This document shows positions 24,991 through 33,841 of a DNA stretch of 64,000 nucleotides, in pieces. Position 1 is the first letter of the stretch; every line of letters begins with the position of its first letter. The notes beneath the pieces are model-generated. The model did no database searches. It was not told where the DNA came from and worked only from the letters and a program-made list of their open reading frames with translations. Origin of the DNA: Streptosporangium lutulentum (GTDB taxonomy: Bacteria; Actinomycetota; Actinomycetes; Streptosporangiales; Streptosporangiaceae); assembly GCF_030811455.1 (NCBI RefSeq), contig NZ_JAUSQU010000001.1, positions 7,564,001-7,628,000 on the forward strand, written 5' to 3'. Position numbers and translations under genes: made by a program.

Positions 24991-26760
24991 ATGCAGGACC
25001 CGTCGGACTCGATGGAGATCGCCGAGCCTGAGGAGAACGGCCAGAGCAATACCGCCGACTCACCTGTTGTGGACGATCCGACACCCAACTCGGACATCGA
25101 CTCAACGACGGCATCGATGGTCCTAGCGGAGGTGCTCCCAGGGGTTGCTGTCGTCTTCGGTGAGGTCCCGGCGGAACTCAAGCTCGATCTGATCGACTTT
25201 GGGCTCGTGTCGGCCGCCGACCGCACGCAGATCTCCACAGTCCTCGCCTCGATCGGAAACACGGCGACCGTGGCCGGCAACCTCGGAAACGCATTCGCCA
25301 GCGTGCAAGGGCTTTACAGGTTCAGCGACGCGACACTGGCCATGCTGAGGGCCGGCGGAACGCTCGCCGTCAAGGATGGCGCGAACCTCGGAGCAGTGAT
25401 GTCCTCCGGTCGCATCGTCGGTCAGGCCCGCTTGATCCCCTTGACTGCGGTGAGCGCGGCGCAGACCGCGGCTGCGATCGGGCCAGCGCTGGCCATGGTC
25501 GCCCTTCAGATGCAGCTGAGTGAGATCACGGGCCTTGTCAGAACCAACATCGCGCTGACAAGCCAGGTACTCACGACTATCCGCCACGGGCAGTGGGCCG
25601 AGCTGACGGCGCTCGTCGCCACCGTCGATCACGTAGTTGACCAGGCGCGAGAGGTCGGATCGGTCCCGACGTCCCTGTGGGACACCGTCGCGGGTAAGAA
25701 GGCGGACCTGCGTACGCAGCTCAACCTGTACCGACTGAACGTCGGCACGCACATCCGGCAGATCCATCGGCTCGACACACATGGCCGCCGTGAGTATCTC
25801 GAGACGAACGCCGAGGCAATCCTCTTCGACGCCAACGCCCTCCTGTCTTCCGTCAAGGCATGGACCGGATATCAGGCGCTCCACGCCGCGCGGGCGAGAA
25901 CCGCTGGGCCCGAAGACGCCGGCGAGGCCCGGCTCGTCGAGGACATTGCGCGCCGTACCGGCAAGGAGCTCGAGTCCGCTCTCGCCGAGACGACGAGCCT
26001 CGTCGACTCGCTGACGCGGGAGCTACGAATCATCGCCGAGCTCCCCGGACGCGGCGCACTGCCACTGCCGGGGAAGCGGAGGGACGCGAATGCGGCCCGC
26101 CAAACCTCCGCCCTTCTTCTCGCGGCGATCGAGCCTCTTGCCGATGCTCTCCATCCGCCGGCCCCTCCGCTCGAGGCTCCGGGCGTCGTCTGCGCACCCG
26201 AATCGCTGGCTCTCGAGCCGTACCTTCGCATCCTGCAATGGTTCCTCGAGGACGGTGAGACCCTACGTGTCCTCGGCTTCCCCGATCAGCTCGATGCTCT
26301 CGGTCCCATTTCTGCGATCTTCAGTGGAGCGAAGGAGAAGTTGGCGGCAGCGAGGGACAAGGTGGCGGCAAAGACACTGGTCGCCGTCACGGATCGCCGA
26401 ATCATCACGGCCAAGACGAACGCATTCCTTGAGCAAGGCGAGATCCGTCAGGACATCCCGATTGACCGGGTGCGATACGTCCGAACAGCGACCACACAGG
26501 ACAGAAGCGGGCGCTTGGCGATCGACCTCATCACGCGCGACGAGAACATCCGGTGGCTCTTCCACGCTGACATCGACAACACTCAAGTGGACGCGCTTGC
26601 CGCCGTGCTTGCCGAGTCGATGACGATCCCGGACGTTGAACGCGATGAGCTTCAACGGCGGCGCTACACCCCCATCGAGGCGGGCAGGAAGGGCGAGAGC
26701 ACTGGCACGAGGTCTACGGAACCGACTGGATCCGAGGCCACGACCTGCGATGCCGAGTAG
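24991..26760 (+). CDS. Large protein of unknown function with a C-terminal bacterial PH-like domain
   Basis: A 589-aa protein starting at ATG 24991, with GGGAGGAG 7 bp upstream. Residues 1-45 are acidic and disordered. Residues about 50-170 hold long Ala/Gly-rich hydrophobic segments (ASIGNTATVAGNLGNAF, AAQTAAAIGPALAMVALQMQ) that could be membrane-associated. Residues 170-350 are helical and probably coiled coil (ALVATVDHVVDQAREV; ELESALAETTSLVDSLTREL). Residues about 430-550 form a bPH-like domain (TLVAVTDRRIITAKTN..IPIDRVRYVRTATT..LIDLITRDENIRWLFHA). The tail is disordered. I recognise no catalytic motif. It is the largest cargo gene and lies near the tRNA end of the island; defence or membrane-stress roles are guesses. 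Confidence 0.75.
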   Translation: MQDPSDSMEIAEPEENGQSNTADSPVVDDPTPNSDIDSTTASMVLAEVLPGVAVVFGEVPAELKLDLIDFGLVSAADRTQISTVLASIGNTATVAGNLGNAFASVQGLYRFSDATLAMLRAGGTLAVKDGANLGAVMSSGRIVGQARLIPLTAVSAAQTAAAIGPALAMVALQMQLSEITGLVRTNIALTSQVLTTIRHGQWAELTALVATVDHVVDQAREVGSVPTSLWDTVAGKKADLRTQLNLYRLNVGTHIRQIHRLDTHGRREYLETNAEAILFDANALLSSVKAWTGYQALHAARARTAGPEDAGEARLVEDIARRTGKELESALAETTSLVDSLTRELRIIAELPGRGALPLPGKRRDANAARQTSALLLAAIEPLADALHPPAPPLEAPGVVCAPESLALEPYLRILQWFLEDGETLRVLGFPDQLDALGPISAIFSGAKEKLAAARDKVAAKTLVAVTDRRIITAKTNAFLEQGEIRQDIPIDRVRYVRTATTQDRSGRLAIDLITRDENIRWLFHADIDNTQVDALAAVLAESMTIPDVERDELQRRRYTPIEAGRKGESTGTRSTEPTGSEATTCDAE

Positions 26761-27156
26761 GCCTCGAGCCAATTGACGCAGGGCCGCCCCGACCGCACGT
26801 ACCGAGCTTGGTCACGTGCGGCGGTAGGTATGGGTGCCTGATGCGGGCACGATGGATGGAGCGAGTGAGCAGCTTTCCCGTGTGATCGATGCTCAATCGC
26901 TCCACTTGGTGGGCAGTGGTGTGCGGCCGACCGGCGCAGATATCGGCGCCACCTCTTGGATCACGTCCGCACCCGGCTCCGGGGAGTCCCGAAACGCCCG
27001 CTCATCGGCAGGAGCGGACGTAGCGGCTCCCGCTTGGGCCTGCGGTCACGGACGATGAGGAATCGATGCACGATCCCTAGACCAGCCGTCAAGCATCTCG
27101 TGGGACTAGTCCCTGATCCCCCTGCGGGGAGGCCCGTTCCGGATTGAAAATCGGGT
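26761..27156. other. Intergenic region
   Basis: No gene accepted. A short inverted repeat (GCACGTACCGAGCTTGGTCACGTGC at 26795-26819) follows the 589-aa gene by about 35 bp and may act as its terminator. The rest is featureless. Confidence 0.4.
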
Positions 27157-27420
27157 GTGGCCGCTTTGGGGATCGCCTCTGATGTTCATGATGGGTACGG
27201 CCTGGCTTTGGTGTCCGTCTGGTTCGAGTTGGTCGTGTGGACCGATGGCCGGGTGTTTCGCTGGTGGACGGGCCAGGAGTCCGGACGTGCTCGACGGCGG
27301 CGGTATGTCTTCTGCTCTGTAGGTGATCCGGTGACGGCTGCGCGTCGGGTCGCCGATCGCTGCGCCGAGCTTCAGAAGGAGCATCCCCGGCCGGTTCCGA
27401 TGGCGGGAGATCCGCGGTGA
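27157..27420 (+). CDS. Small hypothetical protein, first of a two-gene unit
   Basis: An 87-aa protein with a GTG start. The segment DGYGLALVSVWFELVVWTDGRVFRWWTG is Trp-rich and beta-like, followed by a basic RARRRRYVF stretch and a helical AARRVADRCAELQKE tail. The stop overlaps the next GTG (GTGA), so the two are co-translated. I recognise no family; its conserved look (DGYGL.L) suggests it is a common gene of actinomycete integrative elements, but this is inference. Confidence 0.6.
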   Translation: MAALGIASDVHDGYGLALVSVWFELVVWTDGRVFRWWTGQESGRARRRRYVFCSVGDPVTAARRVADRCAELQKEHPRPVPMAGDPR

Positions 27421-27704
27421 TCGGGGTGAGCGACTGCCTGAGTCCGCATGTGGCGATGACGCAGCGCGATCACATGCGGCTGGTCTGGCGGGAGCCGTAC
27501 CAAGGGGTGACGCGCCTGCGGGTGATCGCCTGGACCTGCTGTTGCCGGGCCACGCTGTATGAGCTGTGCCAGACCGGAGGACAGGCTTTCATCCGCCGCA
27601 CGCTCCAGCTCGACGGCGACCGGCAGGTTCACGAGACCTATCGCCGGCCGATCCGGCAGGCAGAGGATGTGTGGAGGGCATTGCTCTCCGACGAGGCCCG
27701 ATAG
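27417..27704 (+). CDS. Small hypothetical protein, second of a two-gene unit
   Basis: A 95-aa protein, GTG start at 27417 overlapping the previous stop by 4 bp. It contains a Cys triplet (AWTCCCRATLYELCQTGGQAF) and a helical C-terminus (HETYRRPIRQAEDVWRALL). Its last 65 codons lie inside the 390-bp direct repeat and recur as a truncated copy at 1787-1988. It ends 93 bp before the terminator of tRNA-Ser. Function unknown. Confidence 0.7.
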   Translation: MIGVSDCLSPHVAMTQRDHMRLVWREPYQGVTRLRVIAWTCCCRATLYELCQTGGQAFIRRTLQLDGDRQVHETYRRPIRQAEDVWRALLSDEAR

Positions 27705-27892
27705 GGGTGACGCCACGGCAGGCCTCTGCCGCCCGTGTCGCGGGTGAGGGCCTCATCGCAACTCGAACTGCAACCATGACGCCCTTGAAGATCAAAAAGG
27801 CCCTCTCCCAAGTTTCGGGAGAGGGCCTCTGTACTGCGGAGGCTCGGGGATTTGAACCCCGGATGGGCGGTAAACCCAAACCGCATTAGCAG
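27503..27892. repeat. Right 390-bp direct repeat bounding the island (attR side)
   Basis: Partner of 1787-2176. It runs from inside the gene at 27417 through the tRNA terminator to the anticodon loop of the intact tRNA-Ser(GCT). About ten to fifteen scattered substitutions separate the two copies, so the duplication is not new. Confidence 0.9.
27798..27828 (-). terminator. Terminator of tRNA-Ser(GCT)
   Basis: A 12-bp perfect stem with AAGTTTC loop, followed on the minus strand by TTTTT. It begins 9 bp after the tRNA 3' end. Confidence 0.9.
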
Positions 27893-27926
27893 TGCGGCGC
27901 CATAGACCTGACTAGGCGAAGCCTCC
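27837..27926 (-). tRNA. tRNA-Ser (anticodon GCT)
   Basis: A 90-nt class II tRNA. The acceptor stem is GGAGGCT / AGCCTCC with discriminator G. The anticodon stem is CCGCA / TGCGG with loop CTGCTAA and anticodon GCT. A long variable arm and the T loop GTTCAAATC follow. CCA is not encoded. Its 3' half is duplicated at 2121-2176, making it the integration target of the island. Confidence 0.95.
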
Positions 27927-28018
27927 TGGTTGCCGATCGGCTCAGCACAGAGTACCGGCCTTACGGCGAGGCGGCAAAGTGGTTCTCGTGCGCGTCGCGA
28001 ATGCCGATCACAGCCAAG

Positions 28019-28060
28019 TTATCCACAGATGGTGGATAACTTGCTCCACATCTGTGGACA
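28019..28060. promoter_or_regulatory. Cluster of DnaA-box-like sites
   Basis: TTATCCACA at 28019-28027 is a perfect DnaA box. GGTGGATAA at 28031-28039 is a one-mismatch box on the other strand, and TGTGGACA at 28053-28060 is a weaker inverted one. Together they form two nested palindromes. Three sites are too few for oriC. They lie just outside the intact tRNA-Ser. Confidence 0.55.
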
Positions 28061-28147
28061 GAGTAAGGAATTCCCAGCTAGAGGTGATGGTAACCCTGGG
28101 GATTCCTACTATGCGAGACGTCAAATCTCAACAAGCGATCACAACGA

Positions 28148-28178
28148 GGGCTCCTCCTCGTGAGCGAGGAAGGAGCCC
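28148..28178 (-). terminator. Terminator of the yceI-family gene
   Basis: The stem GGGCTCCTCCTCG / CGAGGAAGGAGCCC with a 4-base loop begins 17 bp after the stop of the minus-strand gene. Confidence 0.8.
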
Positions 28179-28194
28179 GTGGAGATCGTGAGGA

Positions 28195-28755
28195 TCAGGC
28201 GCGGTTGGCTTCGCCCTCGACCTCGATCTTGATCTTCTTGCTGACCAGGACGCCGCCGGTCTCCAGCGCCTGGTTCCAGGTCAGGCCGAACGCCTCGCGG
28301 TCGATCTCGGTCGTGAGGGAGAAGCCCCAGAGCTCCTGGCCCCACGGGTTGGTGCCGGCGCCGCCGTACTCGACGGTGAGCTCGACCTGCTTGGTGACGT
28401 CGCGGATGGTGAGGTCGCCCACGAGGACGAACTCGTCACCGGAGTGGCCCGCGACGCGGGTGCTGCGGAAGGTGATCTCGGGGAACTTGTCGACGGAGAG
28501 GAAGTCGTCGCCGCGCAGGTGGCCGTCACGGTCGGGAGAACCGGTGCTGATGCTCGCGGCCTTGATCGTGAGCTCGGCGGAGGACTCGAGGGGGTTCTCG
28601 GCGACCGTGACGGTGCCGGAGAACTCGTCGAAGTGGCCGCGGACCTTGCTCACCATCATGTGCTTGGCGATGAAGCCGATCCTGGTGTGAGCGACGTCGA
28701 AGGTGAAGGTGCCCGCGGTGGGGAGCTGAAGGTTTTCCCAAGTCCGAGTGCTCAT
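28195..28755 (-). CDS. YceI family protein
   Basis: A 186-aa lipocalin-like beta-barrel protein of the YceI family, which binds isoprenoid or other amphiphilic lipids. Family features seen: GTFTFDVAHTRIGFIAKHMMVSKVRGHF, DGHLRGDDFLSVDKFPEITFRST and LTIRDVTKQVELTVEY. There is no signal peptide, so it is cytoplasmic, as in many actinobacterial members. It is divergent from a MarR regulator with a perfect palindrome in the shared 100-bp promoter region, so control by that regulator is likely. Confidence 0.93.
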   Translation of the reverse strand: MSTRTWENLQLPTAGTFTFDVAHTRIGFIAKHMMVSKVRGHFDEFSGTVTVAENPLESSAELTIKAASISTGSPDRDGHLRGDDFLSVDKFPEITFRSTRVAGHSGDEFVLVGDLTIRDVTKQVELTVEYGGAGTNPWGQELWGFSLTTEIDREAFGLTWNQALETGGVLVSKKIKIEVEGEANRA

Positions 28756-28812
28756 GTCTACTCCCGAAGAGATGCTTGCTGCGTTGATGTTTGCGACAAC
28801 AGATTTCTACAC

Positions 28813-28826
28813 GAGGAATATTCCTC
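28813..28826. promoter_or_regulatory. Palindromic operator between yceI and marR
   Basis: The perfect 14-bp palindrome GAGGAATATTCCTC lies midway between the divergent starts, the size and position expected of a MarR-dimer site. Confidence 0.7.
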
Positions 28827-28856
28827 ACGTCAACTACTGTGGGATACAGTGGAAAG

Positions 28857-29394
28857 GTGATCCCTTTTGACGACCCACGCCTGACGGCCATGGGCCTCCT
28901 CGCGGAGGTCTACACCGGCATCGTGGCGAAGACGCACCACTCCTTCACCGCAGACGGACTGTCGGAGATCGACTTCGAGACTCTGATCCGGCTGGCGCGC
29001 TCACCCGAACATCGGCTGCGCATGAGCGACCTGGCCGCGCAGACGAGCCTGTCCACCAGCGGGGCGACCAGGGTCGTCGACCGGCTGGAGCGTGAAGGGC
29101 TGGTCACGAGACAGGCGTGTGACAGCGACCGCCGGGCCTCCTACGCGGTCATCACCGAGGCCGGCATCGACCGGCTCCAGGCCGTGATCCCGCAGCACCT
29201 GGCCGACATCGAGACCTGGTTCACAGGTCTGCTCTCCCCCGAACAGCTCAACGCCTTCCTGGAAACCCTCAGGATCATCCGCGACGCCGTACGGCCCTGC
29301 GCCACGGCGGGAGTCGAACCCACGTCGTCCTCGCACACGCCGTGCGATCCCACGCCGGCGAAACTCACACCCGCCCAGCGCGCGCCGGTCGAGC

Positions 29395-29411
<17 letters not shown>
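28857..29411 (+). CDS. MarR-family transcriptional regulator
   Basis: A 184-aa protein with a winged HTH (FETLIRLARSPEHRLRMSDLAAQTSLSTSGATRVVDRLEREGLVTR), the wing DRRASYAVITEAG, and dimerisation helices on both sides. A Pro/Thr-rich tail of about 35 residues (HTPCDPTPAKLTPAQRAP) is unusual for the family. The GTG at 28857 is chosen because family N-termini begin near there; ATG 28890 is an alternative. It probably represses itself and the divergent yceI. Its 3' end overlaps the convergent acyl-CoA ligase by 17 bp. Confidence 0.88.
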
Positions 29412-30966
<1,555 letters not shown>

Positions 30967-31072
30967 CGTGCTCCGCATCAATCGATGATGACTCGATTAC
31001 CGGACAAGCGCTAGGTCCGTCGCGCGGCGCCGTCCTGCGGATCCGAAGCCTTCGGCTCCTGAAGACCCGGGT

Positions 31073-31627
31073 TCAGGTCTGCGGCTCCAGTTGCCGCTGT
31101 TCCGGGACGGTGAGGTCGCCGCGGAGCTTGGCCATCGCCCGCGAGACCGTGCTCTTCACCGTCCCCACGCTGATGCCCAGGGCCTTGGCGATCTCCGGCT
31201 CGGTCATGTCCTCGTAGTAGCGCAGCACGACCGCGGCCCGCATCCGGGTGGGCAGCCGGTCCAGGGCCTGCTCCACCTGCTCCGGCAGGTGGCCGGTTCC
31301 GCCGCAGATCATCTGCTCGGGCAGGTACCCGGGTCCTCCGCTGAGCACCGGCTCGGGGATGTTCTCCGACGGATACTCCTCCAGCTTGCGCCGGCGCCAC
31401 CAGGAGATGTTGATGTTGACCATCGCCCGGCGCACGTAGCCGTCCAGTGCCCCGCGGTCCTCGATGCGGTCCCAGGCGAGGTAGGTCTTGACCAGCGCCG
31501 CCTGGAGCAGGTCCTCGGCATCACTGGGATGCCCGGTGAGCTGGTAGGCGGCATGGAGAAGCGCCGACCCGCGAGCAATGACATACTCGCGGAACTCCTC
31601 ATCGGTCCCGCCGGTCACCACGATCAC
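31073..31627 (-). CDS. SigE-family ECF RNA polymerase sigma factor
   Basis: A 184-aa ECF sigma factor. Region 2 runs through LLHAAYQLTGHPSDAEDLLQAALVKTYLAW..RRAMVNINISWWRRRK, and region 4 is LPTRMRAAVVLRYYEDMTEPEIAKALGISVGTVKSTVSRAMAKL. The inter-domain linker holds a near-duplicated block (GGPGYLPEQM then GGTGHLPEQV), absent from most SigE-family members. No anti-sigma gene is adjacent. It is divergent from the Cys-rich protein/MauE pair, which may be its regulon. Confidence 0.93.
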   Translation of the reverse strand: MIVVTGGTDEEFREYVIARGSALLHAAYQLTGHPSDAEDLLQAALVKTYLAWDRIEDRGALDGYVRRAMVNINISWWRRRKLEEYPSENIPEPVLSGGPGYLPEQMICGGTGHLPEQVEQALDRLPTRMRAAVVLRYYEDMTEPEIAKALGISVGTVKSTVSRAMAKLRGDLTVPEQRQLEPQT

Positions 31628-31925
31628 CAGCCTGCGCTCAGGGTGTGCCTCGTGTGGTCAGAATCGCAGCCGGAGCCCATAGTGCGGCTGAACCGAAATC
31701 TATATTTTATCCCGCCAACGGCAAAGATCGGCATTGTTGAGCGGTGAGGACCCCAAGGAACCCTAGGCGTGACTTTGACGATAAATGGGTGCAATGCGTT
31801 CTACGAAGGGGGGGAACTCTAGTACATGGTCGGACACCTGCCGTATTTATTGGTGGAGCGAACAGCGGGACTGCGCGAAGCATGTGACGCTGGCTGAAAC
31901 ACCTCGCCGAACATGGAGAGCGACA
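31628..31925 (+). promoter_or_regulatory. Promoter region between the sigma factor and the Cys-rich protein gene
   Basis: A 298-bp divergent intergenic region. It is relatively AT-rich around 31700-31720 (ATCTATATTTTATC). GGAACC at about 31757 and GGAACT at about 31814 resemble ECF-type -35 elements, so autoregulation by the adjacent sigma factor is possible. No gene is visible. Confidence 0.4.
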
Positions 31926-32876
31926 ATGCCCTATCGCAGCGCTGACCGCCGCCGCGTCCTGGCGGCTGCCGCGCTTGGCCGGACCGTCCAGGAGCCGGGA
32001 CCGGCTCCCGGTGAAGGTGAGCTCCTCCAGTCGGTCACCGGCGAGATCCTGGACATCAGCCCCCATCTGATCATCATTGACACGCCCGAGGGTCGCGAGG
32101 AGCGGCTCGTCATCGCGCCATGGGCGACCGCCTGGCGCGGCGAGACCGTCAATCCGGCCGACCTGCCGAGGGGCTCCAATGTGATCATCAGAGCGCTGCG
32201 GGCCGGCCGGGTCGTGGAGCGGATCTGGGCGGACGTCACCAGGATGACCGGGGCGATCCAGTCCATCGGCACCGACGGCAAGGACCGCGTCGTGGAGCTG
32301 TACTGCGGGCCGCATCGGGGACGGCGCACGATCGTCATCCCCTACCGCGCCTCGGGGCGGCTACGGGTCCGGCATCCGCAGTTCGAACCCGGCTATCTGT
32401 TCGACGCCATCGGGATCCGCGAGGACGACGTGACCCAGGCACGCCTGCCGGCGACCTCGCAGCCGCCCTACCGGTGGACGGCCGTGCCGCCGCCCCCTCT
32501 CGGCTACAGCGGCGTGCAGTCACGGATCTCGGGCACGGCCACCTGGTCGGACTCCTTCGACTTCGACGAACGGGGAGCCGCGTATCCCATGTTGGAGCGG
32601 TCCGACACGGCCTGTGACGAGACGGGGGTGTCCTGCGCGGGTCTGCCCTATCTCGCGTTGGGCTCGATGCTCAACGTGCGCAACGTGTGCGCGGGACGCA
32701 CCTCGGTCCTGCCGATCGTGGCGTGCGGTTGTATGGCCGGTCGGTTCTGCGACCGGTGCCTGGAGTGCGGAACCTCCCCACGTGGCCGGATCGTGGAGTT
32801 GTCGCCGACCTCTTTCGTGGAACTCGGCGGTGACCTGACCAACGGGTGCTTCAACGTCCGGCTCGGATTGGGGTGA
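31926..32876 (+). CDS. Cys-rich hypothetical protein
   Basis: A 316-aa protein from ATG 31926, with the upstream open extension rejected for lack of a ribosome site. The N-terminal half has OB-like beta segments (LLQSVTGEILDISPHLIIIDTPEGREERLVIAPWATAW, RGSNVIIRAL). The C-terminal part carries about ten Cys (DTACDETGVSCAG, VRNVCAGRTS, IVACGCMAGRFCDRCLECG), a likely metal- or disulphide-binding module. It has no signal peptide. It is 5 bp from the MauE-like gene and surely co-transcribed, which together suggests a redox or envelope-linked process. No known function. Confidence 0.75.
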   Translation: MPYRSADRRRVLAAAALGRTVQEPGPAPGEGELLQSVTGEILDISPHLIIIDTPEGREERLVIAPWATAWRGETVNPADLPRGSNVIIRALRAGRVVERIWADVTRMTGAIQSIGTDGKDRVVELYCGPHRGRRTIVIPYRASGRLRVRHPQFEPGYLFDAIGIREDDVTQARLPATSQPPYRWTAVPPPPLGYSGVQSRISGTATWSDSFDFDERGAAYPMLERSDTACDETGVSCAGLPYLALGSMLNVRNVCAGRTSVLPIVACGCMAGRFCDRCLECGTSPRGRIVELSPTSFVELGGDLTNGCFNVRLGLG

Positions 32877-32881
32877 CGCAG

Positions 32882-33721
32882 ATGCTGACGACGATTGCCG
32901 CCGCACAACTTCCTGTTCTGATCCTGCTGCTGGCGGCGGGCACGGTCGCCAAGATCTGGACGGCGGCGCGCGGGGCCGAACCGGGCGCGCTGAGCAAGCT
33001 CGGGCCGGCGGTGCTGGTGGCCGAACGCTGGCACAAGCCCGCGATGATGTGCTGCGCGTTCGGGGAGCTGTTTCTTCTGGTCGGTCTGCTGGCGACCGAC
33101 CTTCCGTTCTTCCGGTGGGGCACGACCGCGTTCTTCGCGGTGTCCACCTATGTTCTCTGGGAGCTGCGCCGCCGCCGCCCGGATGTGGGCTGCGGCTGTT
33201 TCGGCGAGGTCAGCGCCACCCCCGTGGGACTGCGCTCGCTGGGCCGCACCGTTGTCCTGACCGCCATGGCCGCGGGACTGCTCCAGCTCCCCGAGGCCAC
33301 CGGCTGGTCGATCCTGACCGGCATCACGTGGGCCCATGCGCCGGCCGCGCTCGGTGGATTGCTGGTGCTCCTCGCCCTCTCACCGGAGATCGAGGAGGGA
33401 GCCGCCCGGCTCAGGTATCGCGCCCCCTGCGAGCAGCGGTCTCTGGACACCGCCACCGCGCTCAACCGCCTGCGCGCGAGCAAGACCTGGCATTCACACG
33501 AACACCTCCTGTCGAGCACGGACCCGGCCGACAGCTGGCGGGAACTCTGCTGGCGGTTCTTTGCCTATCCGGGGCGCAGCCACACCGGCGAATCGGTGGA
33601 CGTGGTCTTCGCGATCTATCTGAGCGGGCGGCATCCGGCCGTGCGGGTGGCCCTGGTCGACATCGACGGCCGGCCGGTCAAGGCGAAGCCTCTGCCGGAT
33701 TCTCTCCCCATATCGGCGTGA
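32882..33721 (+). CDS. MauE/DoxX-like redox-associated membrane protein
   Basis: A 279-aa protein. The N-terminal 170 residues form four or five membrane helices and include the MauE-type motif VGCGCFGEVS, a Cys pair thought to take part in disulphide or quinone redox chemistry. A soluble C-terminal domain of about 100 residues follows (HEHLLSSTDPADSWRELCWRFFAYPG..VDVVFAIYLSGRHPAVRVALVDIDG). It follows the Cys-rich gene by 5 bp. The tail distinguishes it from plain MauE proteins. Confidence 0.85.
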   Translation: MLTTIAAAQLPVLILLLAAGTVAKIWTAARGAEPGALSKLGPAVLVAERWHKPAMMCCAFGELFLLVGLLATDLPFFRWGTTAFFAVSTYVLWELRRRRPDVGCGCFGEVSATPVGLRSLGRTVVLTAMAAGLLQLPEATGWSILTGITWAHAPAALGGLLVLLALSPEIEEGAARLRYRAPCEQRSLDTATALNRLRASKTWHSHEHLLSSTDPADSWRELCWRFFAYPGRSHTGESVDVVFAIYLSGRHPAVRVALVDIDGRPVKAKPLPDSLPISA

Positions 33722-33762
33722 CGCTAGAAACCCTTAGATTTCTTTAGCTCAGCATCATTCAG

Positions 33763-33806
33763 CTCTATATGGCTCTCTAGCTTCCCCACTAGAGAGCCAT
33801 ATAGAG
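33763..33806. terminator. Strong bidirectional terminator
   Basis: A perfect 18-bp inverted repeat (arms 33763-33780 and 33789-33806, CTCTATATGGCTCTCTAG on the left) has an 8-base loop. It lies between two convergent genes and probably ends both transcripts. Its low GC content stands out here. Confidence 0.9.
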
Positions 33807-33841
33807 GACTAGGAGTCTCTCACACTATATCGAACATGTGT

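Larger units (their letters stand above)
2177..27892. mobile_element. IS-riddled genomic island at tRNA-Ser(GCT)
   Basis: The region between the tRNA fragment and the intact tRNA-Ser(GCT) is about 25.7 kb. It contains seven separate IS insertions plus one nested IS (roughly 12.3 kb in total), several orphan genes of 100-590 codons, and repeated spacer sequences. I find no integrase, excisionase, replication or transfer gene inside, so it is a decayed element or an accretion of several, now presumably immobile. Cargo genes include possible immunity-like and regulatory proteins (DUF6000-like, YcxB-like, Lsr2-domain). Boundaries are set by the direct repeats; the exact recombination point within the repeat is not resolved. 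Confidence 0.85.

Noticed and set aside
2177-27892. Active integrative conjugative element
   Set aside because: No integrase, relaxase, FtsK-like transfer or replication gene found; IS elements have broken several cargo genes.
28019-28060. oriC
   Set aside because: Only three DnaA-box-like sites and no dnaA/dnaN neighbours; actinomycete origins have many boxes.
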